Below, piece after piece: positions 10,648-22,094 of a stretch of 64,000 bases of DNA. Positions within the stretch are counted from its first letter, which is position 1. Every line of letters starts with the position of its first letter. Below the pieces are notes generated by a model. The model searched no databases. It was not told the DNA's origin and saw nothing but the letters and a program-made list of their open reading frames with translations. Source of the DNA: Nilaparvata lugens (Eukaryota; Arthropoda; Insecta; Hemiptera; Delphacidae); contig NC_052507.1 of assembly GCF_014356525.2 (NCBI RefSeq), forward strand, positions 58,192,053-58,256,052, given 5' to 3'. A program made the translations under genes and the position numbers.

Positions 10648-11004
10648 GAGCCAGTTTCTGAGCTCGGGATTTAGCTAAGTTCTAGAATTTAAACAACTGG
10701 AGTCAGAAAATTGGCTTTCCGAAACGGGGCGTCGTCGTAGTCCACGTTTAAATTAAATTTTGAAAAACTATAAAATTGAACACAAAATAAAGAGAAAATA
10801 GTGTAAAGTTTCAGCTACCTATTTTGAATTATTTAGAAATGTATCATTTCGTCAAGGCAATGAACGTCTCCAATAATTATAGAAATGAGAAAATGAAGAT
10901 TAGCATAAAAACTACGAATACGCCCTTTTTCGGAAAGCCAATTTTCTGGCTCCAGCTGTTTAAAGTCTAGAACTTAGCTAAATCCCGAGCTCGAAAATGA
11001 GCCC
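10648..11004. mobile_element. MITE family B copy 2
   Basis: Same architecture as the element at 8277-8636: GAGCTCGGGATTTAGCTAAG at the left end and its inverse at the right. The internal sequence is collinear but diverged and slightly shorter, so the two are independent insertions of one family. Confidence 0.75.
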
Positions 11005-11086
11005 TTGAATTTACTTGACGAACAAGTGGAAATGTGGCAGCACATCCACCAGAGACGGCACTCTTATTTTAAGGGACGTGAGTTTT
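11005..11086 (+). other. Possible orphan exon fragment abutting a MITE
   Basis: An open stretch encoding NLLDEQVEMWQHIHQRRHSYFKG runs from the MITE edge to a GTGAGT donor-like site at 11079. The composition looks more coding-like than the surroundings. No family was recognised and no partner exon was found. Confidence 0.15.
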
Positions 11087-11214
11087 TTTGTCTTATTTAC
11101 AATTGCATAGATATAACTGTGATTAATTATTTTGAATTTGAAGTTGCAATGGGCATTGAGATTTTATTCAATAATTTTATAGAAGATGTCGATATAAAAA
11201 ACTAAAATATAATT

Positions 11215-12486
11215 TTTTAAACAATAAATAAAGAGCGCAAATGATTTATACGTTATTAAGAATTAAAAATTTTTATGATAGTCTGTTTTCTATTTTTTGT
11301 GGAAGTTTTTTACTGAACGTGTTCCTCGAAAGAGCGGGTACAGTATGTGAAATAATGATGATGTGGATATGGAAAGGATATAATATATCAATATTTTTGA
11401 TGGATATGATATAATATTATTCCAAGGTGGGGTTCGATTATTAAGCAGAGCCAGTTCAAGTGCGGTCATTGGTTTAAAGGAGTACGGTAGCAGCCTTGAA
11501 TCTTTCATCGTTTTGAGCGATAAGATACAATATATTGTATAATAACTGCATTCTATATTGTAGGCCCATACAGGTAGGCTATATAATTATGTGCATAATA
11601 TTTTTTTAAATAGAAATCTAAAAAAGCATAGTTAATTATTTGATACTTGACACAAGAAAGTACCGGAGCTATGCTCCGGGAGGGTATGGAATGCCTCCCA
11701 TGTGGAAGGGAGTATACTGTAGTCTTCCCCCGGGAAATTTTTTTCTTTATTTAATAAAATGGCCAATTTGTATCAATTTTGATTACTATTCAAACGAAAT
11801 TTTTCCTGTGTCAGGTTTAAATAAAAATCATCAGCATTAGGTCAATAGTATTTTATATCATGATGACGATTCATTTTCATGTTTCACTTTTAGTTGAAAG
11901 ACAGCAAACATAACATATACAGGATTAGAATAGGATTTAAATTCTCTTAAATGTATTAACTGGGATGAAATTAAACTGCTGATATATGCCTAGGTAGAGG
12001 TAGGTACTAATATTGTTCAGCTCTGTTGTGCACCGGTTTAAATCTAGCACTGCTTGGCAGTAATATTCATGAAAAAAATCCTCATAATATTACTGAAAAC
12101 GGAATGAAATAAAAATTCTCATTGCAAGTAAGTAGTTACCTATATAGCTTTCAAAATGTTTCATCAATTTACCGACTACTGACATGATCGACTATTTTTC
12201 TTTGCCATTTTCAATTAATTAAGTTACTGTAATTGAAAAATTAATCAATATTATAATCAAACATTTCAATAAATTACTTAAGAATTTTCATTGATTCTAT
12301 CAATTTTGATGGCCATATAAGGAGAAGTGAATATATACGGTAACTTTGTTTCCATATTGCAATTATTATTTTTAAAATGTAATGTTATTTATTTACTTGC
12401 TTAGATCTTTCTAATTTTCAATTCAACAATATGCTGGATAAATAAGGAAGGATATTATTTATCTAGGAATTAGTCACCATCATTCA
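11215..12486. other. AT-rich DNA without recognised genes
   Basis: Only short non-credible ORFs. A small GC-richer patch at 11660-11730 (repeated CTCCGGGAGG/CCTCCC motifs) reads like part of an unrecognised repeat. Confidence 0.4.
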
Positions 12487-12722
12487 ATTTTATTTGATGA
12501 AGTAGGCTAAGTTTTGTAGCTTGATGAAAAATAATAATCGAACCTGGCATTTGAAAAATCTCAATAATTATCAAAAGATAAATTTTGTCAGTCAAATCAT
12601 ATTTTTTGTTCATTTCAGCATGGTCGTAACAGCATACTTTATTGCTTGATTTTTCAAATGACAGGTTCGACTATTAATTTTTCATCAAGCTACAAAACTT
12701 AGCCTACTTCATCAAATAAAAT
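12487..12722. mobile_element. 236-bp foldback MITE
   Basis: Left arm begins ATTTTATTTGATGAAGTAGG and continues through AGCTTGATGAAAAAT and a CGAACCTGGCATTTGAAAAA block. The right arm is its inverted copy, ending at 12722. The loop of about 70 bp has no ORF. Confidence 0.7.
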
Positions 12723-14100
12723 CTCGTAATTCATCCATCAAACAAATTTATTCCTAGTAAATTAATATAATTCGCAATGTATGAATCTCGTGATTGAAAT
12801 TAAAAATTCGCGGTTAAGTAGGAATAGGAAGTGATAAAAAGGTAACAGCTAACAAGACTGCTATCCATCCGCTACAGTAGCGGTTACCAGGTTTAGTTGG
12901 TAGCTCTGTCTTATCACTGTTTCCGACACCAAAGTCTGCTAGTGAAATCCGCGTTTCTTAGGCGACTCGGCTTACGTGTGTGTGAGAGAGAAGATGTGTG
13001 TGTGTGTGCAGTGAGTTGGACTCTGGGGTGCTCAGAGTTTTTCTAAAGTCATAAGCCTAGGCTAACTTCTCTTTGTTGGAAGAATTGAAAATGCCAAATG
13101 CCCTACTAGAAAATGAAATACTATCTTCTCCTTGAGCAGAAAGTTGTTCTGTAATACCGTACCTCATAGATTGCTGGTTCAAAAAAGGGTCTACCAAAAA
13201 TAGGGAAATGATTTTTTATTCATTGGAAAAGTTTACATTTATTTGACGTAGATGAGTTTTGCATATTTTGTTTTTGAAAAATTTGATGTATTCGTTTGAG
13301 CTTAGTATTGATTGACCTTAGATGAGAAATGAATGCATAAAATGTGTATTTGGAATATTTCGAAAGTACGATTCTAGTCTGACAAATTTTAATGTTTTTG
13401 GCTCTCAGGTAGATTTTTAGTTCTGTTACTATTTTTCAATACAACACGATTCCTTCATTTGAGTGGAATCTTTATATGAAATCGAAATGGCACTGACTGT
13501 TTCATCAGCAGAACTAAAAATCTACTGAGAATAGTAGAAACTATCTACTAAAAAATCTAGAAATTAGACTACTTAGTCAAAATGGGAATCACAAAATTGA
13601 TCATATTTATGCTACCTATTCATTTTTGTGTTACTGGAATATGAACATGGATTTCGTCCATAGTTCATCCTTACTTACGTGTTCTCAAAATGCAGAGTAC
13701 AAAAAACTTCTCACAAGCCTGCACATCCTATCGCGCAGTTCAAAGAAGGGATATTAATATTCTTGTTAAATCACATGAATGCTGTAATTTGAAACTGAAC
13801 TAGGAAATTGAAGACGTTTTGGGCAATAGCCTGTTCTTTCTTCTCCGATCATTGTATTGTTTATGATAACCTAATAAATAAATAATTAAATGCATTAAAG
13901 ACAAAAAAATGAGAGAAATTGAAGAAGATTCTAGAGAAACTTGGATTCTATTGCGTTTTTGGTAGATTAGATATTATGAACTGTACCACATAAAATGGGC
14001 TACATATCTATACAGATTGTACTTGTATTAAATAAAAATCACATTATCTTTTCAACTATTTTCATTGGAAAACAACATGTTCTGCTATTTAGATGCATTT
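12723..14100. other. Intergenic DNA with a GT/GA microsatellite and one hairpin
   Basis: A TGTGTG run lies at 12976-13010. A pair of inverted copies of AGATTTTTAGTTCTG is at 13402-13533. No credible gene. Confidence 0.4.
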
Positions 14101-14105
14101 TTAAG

Positions 14106-14165
14106 TCATTGACCGAGCAAAGTGAGGTCCAAGATTCAAGTCGACGGTTTTGCATTTCTGTTCAA
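14106..14165. repeat. Repeat end, GACCGAGC...GTCGACGG type
   Basis: TTGACCGAGCAAAGTGAGG continuing to TCAAGTCGACGGTTTTGCAT recurs in inverse orientation at 63829-63885, with about 85-90% identity by eye. Probably the terminal part of a dispersed element. Confidence 0.55.
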
Positions 14166-14194
14166 GTTTAAAAATACTTCACTTGGATGGGCTA

Positions 14195-14625
14195 CTCTTT
14201 TACAAATTTATAAAGAGAATATGAAAACTTGTAGTACCCTTTATTATTTAAAATATTACAACGACTAGTTTCGACCATAACTTGGGTCATTTTCAATTTG
14301 AAAATTTATTTTAAATAATAAAGGGTACTACAAGTTTTCAACATACCTGTCAAATTTCATGGAAATCTTTTGCCGCGTTTCGCCGTAAATGCGGAACATA
14401 AAAACATATAAACATGAAGAGATTTAAAAACTTATAGTACCCTTTATCATTTAAAATATTACAACGACTAGTTTCTATCATAACTTAGGTCATTTTCAAG
14501 TTGAAAATCTATTTTAAAATATTCTCTTTATGTTTATATGTTTATGTTTCAATGTTTCGCATTTACGGCGAAACGCGGAAATAGATTTCCATGAAATTTA
14601 ACAGGTATGCTCCTCTTCAAATTGC
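14195..14625. mobile_element. Nested foldback of the GTACCC family C
   Basis: The inner hairpin 14222-14340 has arms with AACTTGTAGTACCCTTTATT around a loop containing ACTAGTTTCGACC and CATTTTCAA. A second partly duplicated unit starts near 14425. A larger inverted pair, 14343-14420 and 14523-14610, carries a GTTTCGCCGTAAATGCGGAA block. Related hairpins are at 26205-26320, 33898-34119, 36194-36308 and 46486-46650. Confidence 0.65.
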
Positions 14626-14744
14626 GCGTCGACGTATATACAAGGTTCTTTGAAATTTAGCATTTTAAGGATACGGTAATACAAAAGGAAAAGGAGTCTC
14701 TTTCGAACGCCAATATTACCATAAAAATCAGACTATAGAATTAT

Positions 14745-14870
14745 TCATCATACATCAGCTGTCGAGTGGATTATTAATTGCATACAATTAATATCCCAAT
14801 ATAATTTGATGAAAAATCAGCTGTCGTGTGGACTATTCATTGCAAGCGATGAGGCATGCAATACTGATAA
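14745..14870. repeat. Imperfect direct repeat with CAGCTGTCG
   Basis: ATCAGCTGTCGAGTGGA near 14754 recurs as ATCAGCTGTCGTGTGGA near 14817, each followed by an ATTGCA-type segment. Small local duplication about 63 bp apart. Confidence 0.45.
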
Positions 14871-14989
14871 CTTACAGTAGCTTATTATTTTCTCCCGTCT
14901 TTTCTCTGCTTTCAACTGGGTAAGCTTTTAATGATAGTTGTGTTTACAACAAATTATTAGCATTCTAATGATGATAATAATAATCAATA

Positions 14990-15095
14990 CTAGTAGCTCT
15001 GTGAACAGCAGACCTCACGCAGTTACCACTGTTCAACAGAGTGAATTATGTAGGCGAGATATCGGTGTCTACTGCGCGTGGTCTACTGTTCACAG
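14990..15095. repeat. Imperfect hairpin
   Basis: A CTGTGAACAGCAGACCTCACGC-like left arm pairs with GCGTGGTCTACTGTTCACAG at the right. Short foldback; a second hairpin of 13-bp arms (TTATACTCAACAA) sits at 15155-15195. Confidence 0.5.
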
Positions 15096-15199
15096 AATTA
15101 ATAGTATTATTAAATTAATGATGGTGGAACATTATGTTGTGTTTGAATGAATTGTTAAATCAATTATACTCAACAATGAATTGTTGAGTATAATCAATG

Positions 15200-16580
15200 G
15201 TAGCCCTGAACATCAAAATCAATACCTGTAAAGAATATAGATAGTCAACTTACAAAATATAAGATGATTCCGTGATCCCGAACGATGAAATTGAATTATT
15301 ATTTTTATCAGTGCAGTATAAGTAGTTTTCAAAAATCAAATGGAAATCAAAAATTCCTGACATTACGCTTGGTGAGAAGTTAACGGAATAATCCTTATTG
15401 CTTATTGACATTAGATCCGAGTAATACAAAATAACCTTGTTAGTGTAGGCTATTTGGGTAGATTGACTTGAAAATTTTGAAGAGAAATTCAAATCTCCCG
15501 GGCTTGCTGGGACTACGACAAGCTATGTGATTGGATCACACTCCTCACTGAGGGACTCACAGGAAAGTAAGCAGCCGGCGACAGATGAATAAGTGAGGTA
15601 TAATATTGTTACCATATCAGTTTGTTACAAACTGTTCATTAGCAAGTTCTGACATTTTCCATTTCAAACATTTTCCACAAAAGAGGAAAATGGTGAAAAG
15701 GGTTTAGAGGGAACTCTAGGACGGTTTTCTTTCAACATGACATCCTTTAGGGTGTCGTCCAATGTATGTATCGAAAACATTTAGGCTATTTTGGGTGTGC
15801 TAGTGCTCTGTAGATGTGAGATTCCCTAAAATTATAATTAGTGGGTAGCCCGTGTTCCGCAAGGGTCTAATTAAAAACTTAACAAACTGAAAACTTGACC
15901 CACTGAAATGTTGCAGGAATTTGAATAGGTCTATAACCATACTCGGTAAATCAAGAAACAATATGCAAAATTTCAAGTTAATCAGTATAGTAATTCTGCT
16001 GTGACGATGCGTCATTCGTGAATTTCCTATCCCGTACGTGTATTAGCCAATTCATTCCTTTATTATGCTATGTTATAGATATTAACATCTTAAAATTTAC
16101 ACAGACAAATTATTACCGTGATTCACATGATACGGAAGATAACATGTAAGATAACACCTTACATGATACTTACATGTACATTATTTTGCTGTAAACTTAC
16201 TATAATCTTGATAGATACTATAAATCAGGATAGGGAGAGACTTGTGAGAATTTAAGCAGCAAATCTTCCAAATACTAGTGTGAAAACCTATTTCATCTAC
16301 AAAAAGTGTTACAAAACTGTAGTGTGTTCTATAAAATGTTATTGCTTTTACATTATGTTTGCAACACGTTTTCTACTATCAAACTTTTATGAGTTATGTA
16401 TTATGCATTTATAATATTTCATAGGTTAATATTCATTCTTCAGAAGTTCATACTTCTCAGCATTTGTTATTTTTCTAGAAGATGATTAGGCTATAGGTAC
16501 TACTTTTACTCATCCGATACAGATAATTACTGATCAGTAATAAGTGAACAGTTCACTCACAACTCAGATTACGTAGTGAC
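15200..16580. other. Intergenic DNA, no recognised gene
   Basis: A GC-richer patch at 15495-15600 could be an untranslated exon or repeat remnant, but no splice or homology evidence fixes it. The rest is AT-rich with short chance ORFs. Confidence 0.35.
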
Positions 16581-17051
16581 AGTGAACGCAGGCCCGGCCC
16601 CAGGGGTGGGCGGACCGGGCGGCCGCACAGGGCGGCAGGTTTTGGGGGCGGCAAATTTAAAGGAACGGAAAATTTCAAAATACAAATAAATAATAAATTT
16701 ATAATATCAAATGTGAATGGTAAAATTATATAAGAAGCTTTTCAACCTCGAGCTAATGAAGACTTTTCTAAGATCAGCAATGTCCCAGGAACGTCTGAGT
16801 GGTCTAGCGAACATAAAATAGTTCAGTCCCCAGATCTTGAAGAATTGGTGAAGGAATTTCCCCATGCAAAGGTCAGACGAGTTCTACTTAATTAAACAGG
16901 TGTGTTAAACAAACTTGTAGTTCTAATTACTTAGCAAGTTAAGTAGGCCTAATACTATGTTGCAGTCTACGTCTTAAGGCTGTGCAAAGGCTAAAAATAA
17001 ACTTTCTTGCACTGGTGATATTTTTCAAAGTTTTTCGATTTTTACCGGTAT

Positions 17052-17520
17052 ATATCAAAATGAAAAAGTTTTCTTAGGAAAACAATTTCTTCCAATCATT
17101 ACTTTTTGAGATATGAACACCTAAAGTTTAAATTTTTGGGACAGGATATTTCAAATTCGGTACGAGATAAATTCCTCATGGTATTGTTGATTGAATAAAA
17201 TAAGAAAATTTTGAAACATTTTCTGAAAATATCAATTTTTGAAAAAGTTATTCAATTCCAAAAAAAAAAAACTCAACTAAACACTATTTTTGGTCATTTT
17301 TAGTAAATTGAATAACTTTCTCAAAAATTGATATTTTCAGAAAATTTTTGTTTTATTAAATCAAAAATACCATGAAGAATTTATCCTTTGAATTTTATGG
17401 ATTCATCTCTTACCGAATTTGAAATGTTCTGTCCCAAAAATTTAAACTTTAGGCGCTCATGTCTCAGAAAGTAATGATTGAAAAAAAATGTTTTCCTAAG
17501 AAAACTTTTTCATTTTGATA
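17052..17520. repeat. Long foldback inside the hAT element
   Basis: The left arm, TATCAAAATGAAAAAGTTTT and on through TAAATTTTTGGGACAG and ATTGATATTTTCAG-type segments, is matched in inverse over about 220 bp to 17520. The loop near 17265-17300 is A-rich. Probably a separate foldback that landed in the hAT element. Confidence 0.7.
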
Positions 17521-18614
17521 GCTTGATCTTTAAGTGATCCTTGATCGTGTCCTCGCGCTCCTCTCCGCTAGGAAATAATGAAATGAAGTGCAACTAACGT
17601 GTGATTCTCATAGAACATAATCTCATGAGCTTATATCATTGTGCGAAATATCACTGTGACGACAATATAGATGGTGATGATGGTTGAAGCTAAAAATAAG
17701 GTGTTTCTCACAATACAATGAGCATTGTTGTCAATTACCTGGAAATCTATTTGAGGTAGAGCGCTCTATACCTAGTCTCAGATTTTAGAACACAAAATTA
17801 CGCCCAGAGGGATTTTGAATTTTACATCTAGATTGTAATCGGGATATATTGTTGATCAAATACTAAATAATATGATCAAAATTGATTTTTTTTTTAAATA
17901 TCACTCATATTTGAAAAATCATAACTCAGTACTCATTGGAGATAGAGAGTTCCGAAAGATCTCATTTCATTCAGAATTTTATGATCTTAAAAAGGAAAGA
18001 GCAAATTTTTCTGTCCGATCACTGATTTTGCCGGAAATAGCTGAAAACTGGAAAATGAACCTAAAATACGAACTTTTTGGGCCACTCTGTATTAGCACAA
18101 GGGAATTTTACATGAAGAATTTGGTTCTGAACTTCTCTCATGTATCCAAATAAAATATTAAAAAATCAGAACTACGATATAAATTGCAAGCAAACCCCCA
18201 TTTTTATGTCTATATTGACTGGACTTTACTGTTCCCCAATATTTATATTTGTCAAATATTTGTTTAAATGTCAATAAATATTGTTAAACATAATTTTTTA
18301 GAGTTTACTGAGACTCTGTGGTGTCGCATCACAGCGGAGACACAATAGTAACGCTGGTTACACACTGGGCGGTTTCTGCCGCGGCGGCGAAACTGCCGTC
18401 GCCGCCTCGAGAAAAAGTCGAGCTTACACATTCAGCGGAAAAAATACCGCCAAACATCGAGCGGCAAAATTACCGCCACGTATGATCAGTAGTCAAAATA
18501 ATTCTTGTAGTTCTTCATCGCAAATGTGTTGTAACTTCTCTGTTTCATGAATGTTCAGTTAATTGTATTTTGCACATTTTTCAAAAGTATATATTATTAA
18601 GTGTTTAACTTAAA

Positions 18615-18701
18615 ATGGAAAGGCAACAACTTTTACCACTTTTGTTGTACCGTCGAAGGAAAAGAAGACAGCAGAGGAATCGCCTTGCTTGGATTCATTG
18701 A
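18615..18701 (+). pseudogene. HARBI1-like nuclease N-terminal remnant
   Basis: ATG at 18615 opens 28 codons: MERQQLLPLLLYRRRKRRQQ, then RNRLAWIH and TGA at 18699. A basic run followed by a (R/A)W(V/I)HP-type sequence is how many HARBI1-like transposases begin. Only the start survives; the catalytic DDE core is gone. Inferred from a short motif. Confidence 0.4.
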
Positions 18702-18751
18702 AATGAACGTTTTTATTAAATCGACAGCGATATACAACATATTACAGTTTT

Positions 18752-18920
18752 TTCCTTGTCTTCCAGAGTTTCAAAATCCCCCCTAATCTCCATACACACT
18801 TCCTTCACGCATTTCTTGTTGCATCTCGATCCTTAATAATATGACGAGGGTTTTGTCCCACAAAACTGGCCTCTGTTCTACAAATGATATTAACAACTCA
18901 TTGTCTATTAACTTACTCAT
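18752..18920 (-). pseudogene. MADF-domain protein remnant of a Harbinger element
   Basis: Reading leftward from ATG at 18918-18920: MSKLIDNELLISFVEQRPVL, then WDKTL, matching the LI..V..RP.LWD opening of MADF DNA-binding domains. After frameshifts, RDATRNA and KEVCMEI-GDFETLEDK continue the domain. MADF/Myb-like partners accompany transposases in Harbinger elements. Clearly broken. Confidence 0.55.
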
Positions 18921-19792
18921 TTTCTTACACTCGTCAACCACAAACACTTAAAACAATAAATGAATGTTATAAACAACTTACAAACTTTACAACAAGACAC
19001 AAATTAAAAGGCTGATTTTCAAAGACCTCTGACTTGGAGCAACTGGGAAAGACGAATGATCAGCGGCGACGGTAGACAACCGCCAAATGTGTTAACGCCC
19101 ATTTGGTCACGTACGCCACTGCGTAGACAAGAGCGGCAAAAATACCGCCAGCCGCAGTGGCAGTGGACGGCTGCACAGCTGCCGCCAACGGCAATATAGC
19201 CGCGCGGCGTTTCTGCCGCCCAGTGTGTAAGCTTCAATTCAAGTCCATAGACTACTGCTCGAACGGCGGCGACGGCGAAATTACCGCCCCGGCAGAAACC
19301 GCCCAATGTGTAACCGGCGTTAGGCGATCGTTCAAGGAGGGGTGGAACCCGGTATTAACAATTAAAGACGGGATACTTGCGGGGGGGGGGGCGGCAGTTG
19401 CCGATCTCGCCCAGGGCGGCAAAGTCCCTAGGGCCGTGCCTGAGTGAACGCTATGTATCGTTCATGTACTATAGCCTACTTCAAATTATGCAACAGTAGA
19501 CTACTGCGATGTATCAAGAAAAACTTGATAGTAGTAGCAGTACTAGGCTAAAGTTTAGGATTCAGTTTTCAGTACCTGCCAGCAAAGACAAGAATATTCT
19601 TCACCAAAAATCCTGTTAGGGGCGTTGTCACACTCTTTTCAATTCTGAGCTATTGAAGAATTTGAATCATTGTCTACTTTTCAACTTTTTCCATCGAGCA
19701 AGGTCCCTGCTTTGTAAATACTGTAGCTATAGTTGAATACCGGTATCTATAGTTATACTACTAGTGATAGTGGGCAGTTAGATGAGAACTTC

Positions 19793-19955
19793 TTACAAGA
19801 GGACAAGAAAAATCTCTCTCACTTTCTCTATCATTCCTCTCTATCTCCTCCCCTCATACTTATTCTTCCGCTCTCTCTCCCACCTACTCCCTCCCTCTCT
19901 CTCTCTGTCTCTCTCTCTCTCTCTCACTCTCTCTCTCTCTCTCTATCACTCTCTG
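19793..19955. repeat. CT-rich microsatellite
   Basis: Degenerate then nearly pure CTCTCT run. An apparent plus-strand ORF here is only low-complexity Ser/Leu and is not a gene. Confidence 0.8.
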
Positions 19956-20147
19956 TAATGTAATATTACAGTCGAACTTATCTATAACAAACCTTCACTT
20001 AACGAAATCCTCTAAACAACGAATTTTTACCTGGTCCCATGCCATTTTAGAGTTTTACACACATACAGACTAATATCCAAAAACAACTTTTTTGTACTCA
20101 GGGGACCTTGAAAAGTATAGAAATTTATAAATTCAGCTACCTTTTTC

Positions 20148-20776
20148 TTGGAAAGCAATACTTTCCTTACCTATTGTAATAGGGCAAGGAAGGTAATAGT
20201 TAGAAAACTTTATATAGAAGTTCTATATAAAGAACAACTGTTACGAGAATATGAAATTTGATTTTGATGTTTTTTTTCTTTTCTTAATGCCCGGTTGCAG
20301 AGTCGTTACATAAAATCAAACATAACTATGTGAGACATAGTTTAAAATCACTGACATAAATGGTTGTTCGTTGCAGTCGTTTGTCGAAGCCCATTTAGCT
20401 ATATCTCGAAATAGCATCACACAAGTCACACTGCAGCTCTATTCAGTTTTTTCCGGACATGCTTCTATCCAACCGATGTCTTAGCATCGGGGAAAGTTTC
20501 AATCGACATTACTGTGAACAGACCTAAAATACCTCACATAAAATTGATAAACCATTTGGCGAATCTTGGCTTTTGGCGAGATTTCTCACCATATTTTTAG
20601 CGATAAACAACTTTCAAAAAAAGCTATCACAACCTCTAAAATGCATTTGGTGAGTGTAGATATTGGATTTAGCAGCACGACTTCGAGCCCATAACTAAAA
20701 TGACCTTTTTTACTTTCCTTGCCCTATATCATATTACCATAGGTGAGGAAAGTATTGCTATCCGAAAAAAGTAAGG
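20148..20776. mobile_element. Foldback element with GCAATACTTTCCTTACC ends
   Basis: GGAAAGCAATACTTTCCTTA near the left end (followed by CCTATTGTAATAGGGCAAGG) is repeated in inverse at 20705-20776. The ends also fold on themselves. The 500-bp interior has no credible ORF. Non-autonomous element of unassigned superfamily. Confidence 0.6.
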
Positions 20777-20799
20777 TACCCAAATTTCTAAATTTCCAA

Positions 20800-21672
20800 G
20801 TATCATGTTTATTTGAGAAAGTATCAATTGTATTTGAGAATAGTGACTTGTAATTGAAGGAATGTCAGATGTAGACGAGAATAGTCAATTGTATTTGGGA
20901 AATCATCACATGTAATTGAGAATAGTGAATTGTATTTGAGAAATCGTCAAATGCAAATGAGAAGATATCAATTGAAAATGAGGAAATTTTCCAATTGACA
21001 TGTGATGACTCTTCTGTAGCCTACAGTACAGGTTTGATTTGAGCTGGAAAGGATACTGTACTTCGTACACAGTATTACAATTTTTATCATAGGCTTTGCA
21101 TGGGGGAAATTTAATATTTTCAATGGTGAAAGTATTTCCCCTGTACTATTTACGAATGATTAATGTGAATTATTTCTATGTATGTACTGGCAATGTATCT
21201 TTTGTCTCCAAGCAAAACAACAGAGATCAAATTCTCTATGTTTACGGCGCAATTAAACTTTATCATCAATCAATTTAATCTATTGATCAATTGATTCAGA
21301 TGAAGGAACAAATGCAATCCTTCAATGGATTTTGAGGCTTGAAAATAATGTTTTATCCAAAAACTAAACGTTTTATTGGAATATTAAATAAATTTCCATA
21401 TTATTTTGAATGAGTACAGTTATGGAAAATATAAGTACTGGAAGTACTGGATTTTTAAAATCATTTCCCAATTACAACTGACAACTTCTACTTTTCAAAT
21501 CGTATCTTTTCAAATGGAAATGATACTTTCTCGAATAAAATTCACTATTCTCAATTACAAGTGATGACTTCTCAAATACTATTGACTATTCTCATTTACA
21601 TCTGACGTTTTCTCAAATACAAATGACTATTCTCAATATTACAATTGATACTTTCTCAAATACAGTTGGAAA
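20800..21672. mobile_element. FB-like palindrome with tandem-repeat arms
   Basis: Left arm 20811-21010 consists of about ten imperfect units spaced 20-21 bp, TTGAGAA at 20813, 20834, then variants at 20854, 20875, 20895, 20916, 20936, 20957 and 20978. The right arm 21460-21672 is the inverse of the same series, in the same unit order. Units alternate between GAGAAA..ATCA and GAGAATAGT forms, so the true repeat is a ~41-bp dimer. The ~430-bp centre has no recognised gene. Inverted repeats made of short tandem units are the hallmark of Foldback (FB) elements, which belong to the MULE group; that assignment is an inference. Confidence 0.6.
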
Positions 21673-21684
21673 AGGTGTAGTATA

Positions 21685-21899
21685 TAGTGAGGTCTACGTT
21701 ATAATGGTAGTGGATAAAGATAGGAGAATAGCGATGCTGATTCTCTGCATTAATTAATTATATTTCTACACTGTCAAAAACATAATTGGCATCGTTGTGG
21801 ACCTAGCAAAGGATAGTACCACCGGCTTTGTCGAATGATGGCCAAGGATAGCAAAACCAAAGTTGAACAAATACTGTCATTATAACGTGGACCTCACTA
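21685..21899. mobile_element. TA-flanked MITE, family A copy 2 (215 bp)
   Basis: Ends TAGTGAGGTCTACGTTATAA and the inverse TAGTGAGGTCCACGTTATAA, bounded by TA at 21683-21684 and 21900-21901. Same family as 5619-5992 but about 160 bp shorter inside. It abuts the FB-like palindrome. Confidence 0.75.
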
Positions 21900-22094
21900 T
21901 AGTGTTGATGGCTCAATATGTACAATATTATTTTCTTCAATATTTGTAATTGATTAATACTGATGAGGAACTGTTAAATAATTATTCATCTCCTAAGTTT
22001 GATTTGATTTTATATTGTCAATTTTTTAAATTTTACCATAGGCAACAGCCTTGTAACAATTATCAATAAATATCTTATTTTATCTCTCTCTCGG

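Larger units (their letters stand above)
18351..19320. mobile_element. Harbinger-like element relic nested in the hAT element
   Basis: Inverted ends ACGCTGGTTACACACTGGGC (left) and the inverse of ACGCCGGTTACACATTGGGC (right) are bounded by TA on both sides. Subterminal regions are dense in GCGGCA/TACCGCC motifs. Inside are two coding relics in convergent order: a HARBI1-like N-terminus on the plus strand (18615) and a MADF-domain-like start on the minus strand (18920). That pairing is characteristic of PIF/Harbinger-type elements. The middle of both genes is deleted. Confidence 0.65.
16589..19442. mobile_element. Non-autonomous hAT element with 8-bp target duplication
   Basis: The element starts CAGGCCCGGCCC and ends in the inverse of CAGGCACGGCCC. 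It is flanked by perfect 8-bp direct repeats AGTGAACG at 16581-16588 and 19443-19450. CAGG-type ends with an 8-bp duplication are diagnostic of hAT transposons. Subterminal GGGCGGCA motifs occur at both ends, with a run of G at 19380. No transposase is recognisable. The interior instead holds a long foldback (17052-17520), an unassigned repeat at about 17870-18160 and a nested element at 18351-19320. Confidence 0.85.

Noticed and set aside
18872..19447. Ala/Gly-rich ORFs at 19019-19306 and 19157-19447
   Set aside because: Produced by the GCGGCA-rich subterminal repeats of the nested element and the hAT end.
19733..19963. Ser/Leu-rich ORF
   Set aside because: Low-complexity CT microsatellite.
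20800..21672. CRISPR-like reading of the 20-bp units
   Set aside because: The units are contiguous without unique spacers, diverged, and arranged as an inverted pair.
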